Positions 31,627 through 33,374 of a stretch of 33,374 nucleotides of DNA are shown here, piece after piece (the first letter of the stretch is position 1; each line of letters opens with the position of its first letter). The translations under genes were made by a program, and so were the position numbers. The notes beneath the pieces are model-generated. The model ran no database searches. It was not told the origin of the DNA and saw only the letters and a list, made by a program, of their open reading frames with translations. The DNA comes from Desulfovirgula sp. (GTDB lineage Bacteria; Bacillota; Desulfotomaculia; Desulfotomaculales; Desulfovirgulaceae): positions 1 through 33,374 of the forward strand of contig DYEX01000007.1 in the NCBI GenBank assembly GCA_020725525.1, written 5' to 3'.

Positions 31627-31639
31627 CTGGAGGTTTTTT

Positions 31640-31750
31640 TTACTGGGCCTGATAGGGGAAGAAGCCCTTGCCGAAGAACAGCAGGATCAGAATCAAGAAG
31701 AGAATGAAGGAGAATTGGCCGTAGTAGTAGTAGCCGGGATCAGGAGCCAT
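31640..31750 (-). CDS. YjcZ-like sporulation-type micro-protein (36 residues)
   Basis: A minus-strand ORF from ATG 31750 with a well-placed AAAGGAGG. The product starts MAPDPGYYYYGQFSF, followed by a single hydrophobic segment (ILFLILILLFFGKGFF) and ends PYQAQ. It resembles the very short, Gly/Tyr-rich YjcZ-family membrane proteins of spore formers, usually made late in sporulation. A convincing ribosome site and a downstream terminator support it as a real gene. Function is not known beyond that resemblance. Confidence 0.78.
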   Translation of the reverse strand: MAPDPGYYYYGQFSFILFLILILLFFGKGFFPYQAQ

Positions 31751-31907
31751 ATAGCTGCCTCCTTTCTATTTTTGGTATGTTGTTGGTTTCAATAATAGGG
31801 TATGAACGAAGCCTGAAAAAGGTGCAGGGCTTAAAATAAAGTTGGAGACTGGTTCCAACCACTTGTTTAATGGACAGGATGGGGGTTCCAAAAGCTCAGT
31901 ACCGTGG

Positions 31908-31985
31908 TATAATAAGATTGGTATAATAGAGAGGGAAAGCTCCGGAGGATACCCGGTCACCCCGGCAAACCTGCACGGAGCGCTC
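31908..31985 (+). promoter_or_regulatory. Tandem extended -10 promoters and a structured leader before GNAT gene
   Basis: TGGTATAAT occurs twice (31905-31913 and 31919-31927), both of the extended -10 form TGn-TATAAT. Downstream, GCTCCG (about 31938) and CGGAGC (31977-31982) can close a hairpin of about 45 bases containing CCGG segments. No known riboswitch core is clear. The rest of 31751-32004 shows no gene. Confidence 0.5.
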
Positions 31986-32004
31986 ATGAGGTGGTGGGGG
32001 TTCC

Positions 32005-32529
32005 TTGATATCGCGGGGGGAGTATCATTTTTATCTTTACTTTCCGGAAGGGGCAGAGCAAATGGGTGCCTATTTTGCCAGCCGCCTGCCGGGGGTGGGA
32101 AAGGTACCCTGGTATATTTGTGAAATTCTTTCTTGTTTGTTTGATGACCTGGGAGAGATCAATCCCGACTATCCCGGTCTTAAGAAGATGTCAGAGCATT
32201 TTGTCCTCTCCATGTTCGGCAGCGATGGCCAGCCGGTGGGGTTCTGCGTATTTATCCCGGAACGATTGGACTTAATTCAAATTGATATTATACTGATCAA
32301 AAAAGAATTGCGGGAAAGGGGGTTGGGCAGGTTATTGCTGGGTTACCTGGAGCAGGCGTTGGAACAGGGCACTATTTTGTATGTCAGACAGGTAACTAAC
32401 ATGGGGAGGAAATTTTTCACCCGTTGTGGCTTTGCCCGAGATGTGCAACTATTTAAAGTATTAAGCCATAATAATCGTTTGCTCAAAGAAAAAACCTGCT
32501 ATACGCCGGCCGCTTATGCCTGCGTATAG
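32005..32529 (+). CDS. GNAT-family N-acetyltransferase
   Basis: An acetyl-CoA-dependent transferase of up to 174 residues. The acetyl-CoA loop is ELRERGLGRLLLGYLEQAL (RxxGLG form of the Q/RxxGxG/A motif), followed by a GRKFFTRCGFARDVQLFKVL segment typical of the domain's end. The start is uncertain: TTG 32005 near a G-rich stretch, or ATG 32062, which would shorten it by 19 residues. The acceptor substrate is unknown. It is alone between the YjcZ-like gene and the tRNA cluster. Confidence 0.78.
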   Translation: MISRGEYHFYLYFPEGAEQMGAYFASRLPGVGKVPWYICEILSCLFDDLGEINPDYPGLKKMSEHFVLSMFGSDGQPVGFCVFIPERLDLIQIDIILIKKELRERGLGRLLLGYLEQALEQGTILYVRQVTNMGRKFFTRCGFARDVQLFKVLSHNNRLLKEKTCYTPAAYACV

Positions 32530-32575
32530 TTTGGTTCAGTATCCGTCGCTACCATAAATTTGCACCAAAATGTCC

Positions 32576-32604
32576 TTGACTTTTGGGAACGGGATTGTTA
32601 CAAT
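32576..32604 (+). promoter_or_regulatory. Promoter of tRNA-His/tRNA-Gln
   Basis: TTGACT (32576-32581), 17 bases, TACAAT (32599-32604), 65 bp upstream of the tRNA-His gene. Confidence 0.85.
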
Positions 32605-32668
32605 AATAAATGCTGACGGAGCAGGGGCACACCGGGAAAAGGTGCCGTTCCTGTTCGCAGCAGCATGT

Positions 32669-32746
32669 GGTGGATGTAGCTCAGTTGGTTAGAGCACCAG
32701 GTTGTGGCCCTGGGGGTCGTGGGTTCGAGTCCCATCTTCCACCCCA
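32669..32746 (+). tRNA. tRNA-His (anticodon GTG)
   Basis: Cloverleaf with anticodon stem CCAGG/CCTGG and loop TTGTGGC (anticodon GTG). The extra G at the 5' end (32669), pairing with C before CCA, is the tRNA-His identity element. CCA is encoded. Confidence 0.95.
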
Positions 32747-32749
32747 CGC

Positions 32750-32824
32750 TGGGGCGTAGCCAAGCGGTAAGGCAGCGGGCTTTGGACCCGCCATTCGTTG
32801 GTTCGAATCCAGCCGCCCCAGCCA
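32750..32824 (+). tRNA. tRNA-Gln (anticodon TTG)
   Basis: Acceptor TGGGGCG/CGCCCCA, anticodon stem GCGGG/CCCGC with loop CTTTGGA (anticodon TTG), T-arm GGTTCGAATCC, encoded GCCA end. Three bases separate it from tRNA-His. Confidence 0.95.
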
Positions 32825-32840
32825 AACAAGAAAAAAGAAG

Positions 32841-32888
32841 TAGTTGGTCGCCTGGCAGTTATATTAGCCGGCGGCCAACTATAATTTT
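32841..32888 (+). terminator. Terminator-like hairpin after tRNA-Gln
   Basis: TAGTTGG...CCAACTA with complementary GC-rich inner arms (one bulge), followed by an AT-rich tail. Confidence 0.65.
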
Positions 32889-32907
32889 ATATCTGTAAGA
32901 ATTGAGT

Positions 32908-32928
32908 GGGCCATTAGCTCAGCTGGTA
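32908..32928 (+). pseudogene. 5' fragment of a tRNA-Lys-like gene
   Basis: GGGCCATTAGCTCAGCTGGT matches the acceptor and D-arm start of a bacterial tRNA-Lys, but the following bases do not form the D stem, anticodon or T arm. The break point suggests disruption by insertion or recombination. Confidence 0.6.
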
Positions 32929-32938
32929 AGGTGGAGAC

Positions 32939-32987
32939 GGACTACTCCCTGTGGCTATATAAATTTTAAAAGGGGGTAGTCCTTTTT
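32939..32987 (+). terminator. Terminator-like hairpin after the tRNA fragment
   Basis: GGACTACTCCC and GGGGGTAGTCC pair (one G-T) across a long AT-rich loop and are followed by TTTTT. Confidence 0.65.
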
Positions 32988-32989
32988 GC

Positions 32990-33210
32990 GTATCAAAAAG
33001 AATTTACCACCAAACAACAGGGTCACGTCAAAGTAAAACTTGCCTTGTCGCTGATTGGGGTTTAGAGGATGCGACGAAGTTCGCTCGGGACTTTGGCGAG
33101 AACCTGGTTAGCTCCTTTATCTGGAATCCACCTGCGGGGAAGAGATACAGAGCTTATCCCTGGAGGAAGAAAAACCACGGCTGGTAAGCGAAGAGGGCCG
33201 GAAGCAATAG
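32990..33210. other. Non-coding or degenerate stretch
   Basis: No recognisable gene. A 69-codon frame at 33069-33278 has no ribosome site or family match and runs through the promoter at 33211. Several complementary segments (TATCT/AGATA within AGCTC/GAGCT at about 33111-33152) could fold, so an RNA is possible but unproven. Confidence 0.35.
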
Positions 33211-33239
33211 TTGACTTAGTCTATGACTTAGTCTATACT
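33211..33239 (+). promoter_or_regulatory. Strong sigma-A promoter with a tandem 12-bp repeat
   Basis: TTGACT (33211-33216), 17 bases, TATACT (33234-33239). The interval contains GACTTAGTCTAT twice in tandem (33213-33236). It drives something that starts near 33246 and may extend beyond the window. Confidence 0.8.
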
Positions 33240-33248
33240 ATCGTCAAC

Positions 33249-33297
33249 GGGGGTGAATCCGGATGCCTGTTTAGGTGAATATTCACGAGGCAAACAC
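33249..33297 (+). other. Hairpin-rich transcript start
   Basis: GGGTG and CACCC can close a helix around GCCT...AGGC and the palindrome GTGAATATTCAC, followed by ATTTTT. It could be a small RNA or a leader/attenuator for a gene beyond the window. Confidence 0.35.
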
Positions 33298-33374
33298 CCA
33301 TTTTTCCAGGCTTTTAGCGAGGGTAAAAGAGGACGAGGAAATTATAATTGCAAAAGCCGGCACGCCAGTAGCCC

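Noticed and set aside
31505-31795. 96-codon ORF over tRNA-Thr
   Set aside because: It reads through the tRNA and is antisense to the micro-protein gene; composition is that of a shadow frame.
31935-31985. Cyclic-di-GMP (GEMM-I) riboswitch before the GNAT gene
   Set aside because: GGCAAACC is present, but the following helix and the GACGCAAAGC-type segment are not.
33069-33278. 69-codon ORF near the window end
   Set aside because: No ribosome site, no family match, and it crosses a near-consensus promoter.
32990-33374. 6S, SRP, tmRNA or RNase P RNA
   Set aside because: I looked for the conserved cores of these RNAs and found none; local hairpins alone are not enough.

Overview
The window looks like a chromosomal piece of a moderately GC-rich anaerobic Firmicute, most likely a Desulfotomaculum/Pelotomaculum-type clostridium. 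This is inferred from gene content and style: strong GGAGG ribosome binding sites, many TTG/GTG starts, CIRCE-controlled groES-groEL, a YjcZ-like sporulation-type micro-protein, sigma-54 promoters, and a tungsten-enzyme cluster. No species call is possible from the sequence alone.

Layout. 1-1539: 3' part of a group II intron with its reverse transcriptase/maturase. 1764-3188: ACT-domain malic enzyme. 3296-7425: operon of an iron-type alcohol dehydrogenase, a soluble GAF-sensor histidine kinase and a sigma-54 activator. 7700-8978: a second iron alcohol dehydrogenase behind a good -24/-12 promoter. 9244-12351: aldehyde:ferredoxin oxidoreductase (AOR), a MoaD-like protein, a MoeB/ThiF-like protein and a second MoaD-like protein. 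12464-18608: dicluster ferredoxin, second AOR, tungstate permease TupB, MoeA, and MoeA fused to a periplasmic-binding-protein-like domain. 18700-20264: LarB and a LarC that lacks its C-terminal half. 20354-22112 (minus): TupC and TupA, behind a leader that folds like a Moco/Tuco-type riboswitch with two consecutive intrinsic terminators. 22575-24593: another dicluster ferredoxin, a 64-residue Cys-containing protein, FdhD (minus) and MogA. 24812-26120 (minus): flavin-binding PPOX-fold protein and a Crp/Fnr regulator. 26244-26505: decayed tyrosine-recombinase remnant. 26596-28710: groES-groEL. 28757-31454: cysteine synthase, EamA transporter, Ogt-type methyltransferase. 31469-32928: tRNA-Thr, micro-protein, GNAT protein, tRNA-His, tRNA-Gln and a broken tRNA-Lys-like fragment. 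32990-33374: no convincing gene, but a strong promoter.

How it fits together. Alcohol dehydrogenases convert alcohols and aldehydes; AORs convert aldehydes and acids using tungstopterin and ferredoxin. The window supplies tungstate uptake (TupABC), metal insertion (MoeA x2, MogA), MoaD/MoeB-like sulfur carriers, ferredoxins and FdhD. The kinase/sigma-54 activator pair is adjacent to one alcohol dehydrogenase and is the likely controller of the second dehydrogenase and the first AOR. The most interesting signals are the tupA leader RNA, twin palindromes at identical spacing in front of the crp-type gene and the PPOX operon, and the truncated LarC inside a tungsten locus.
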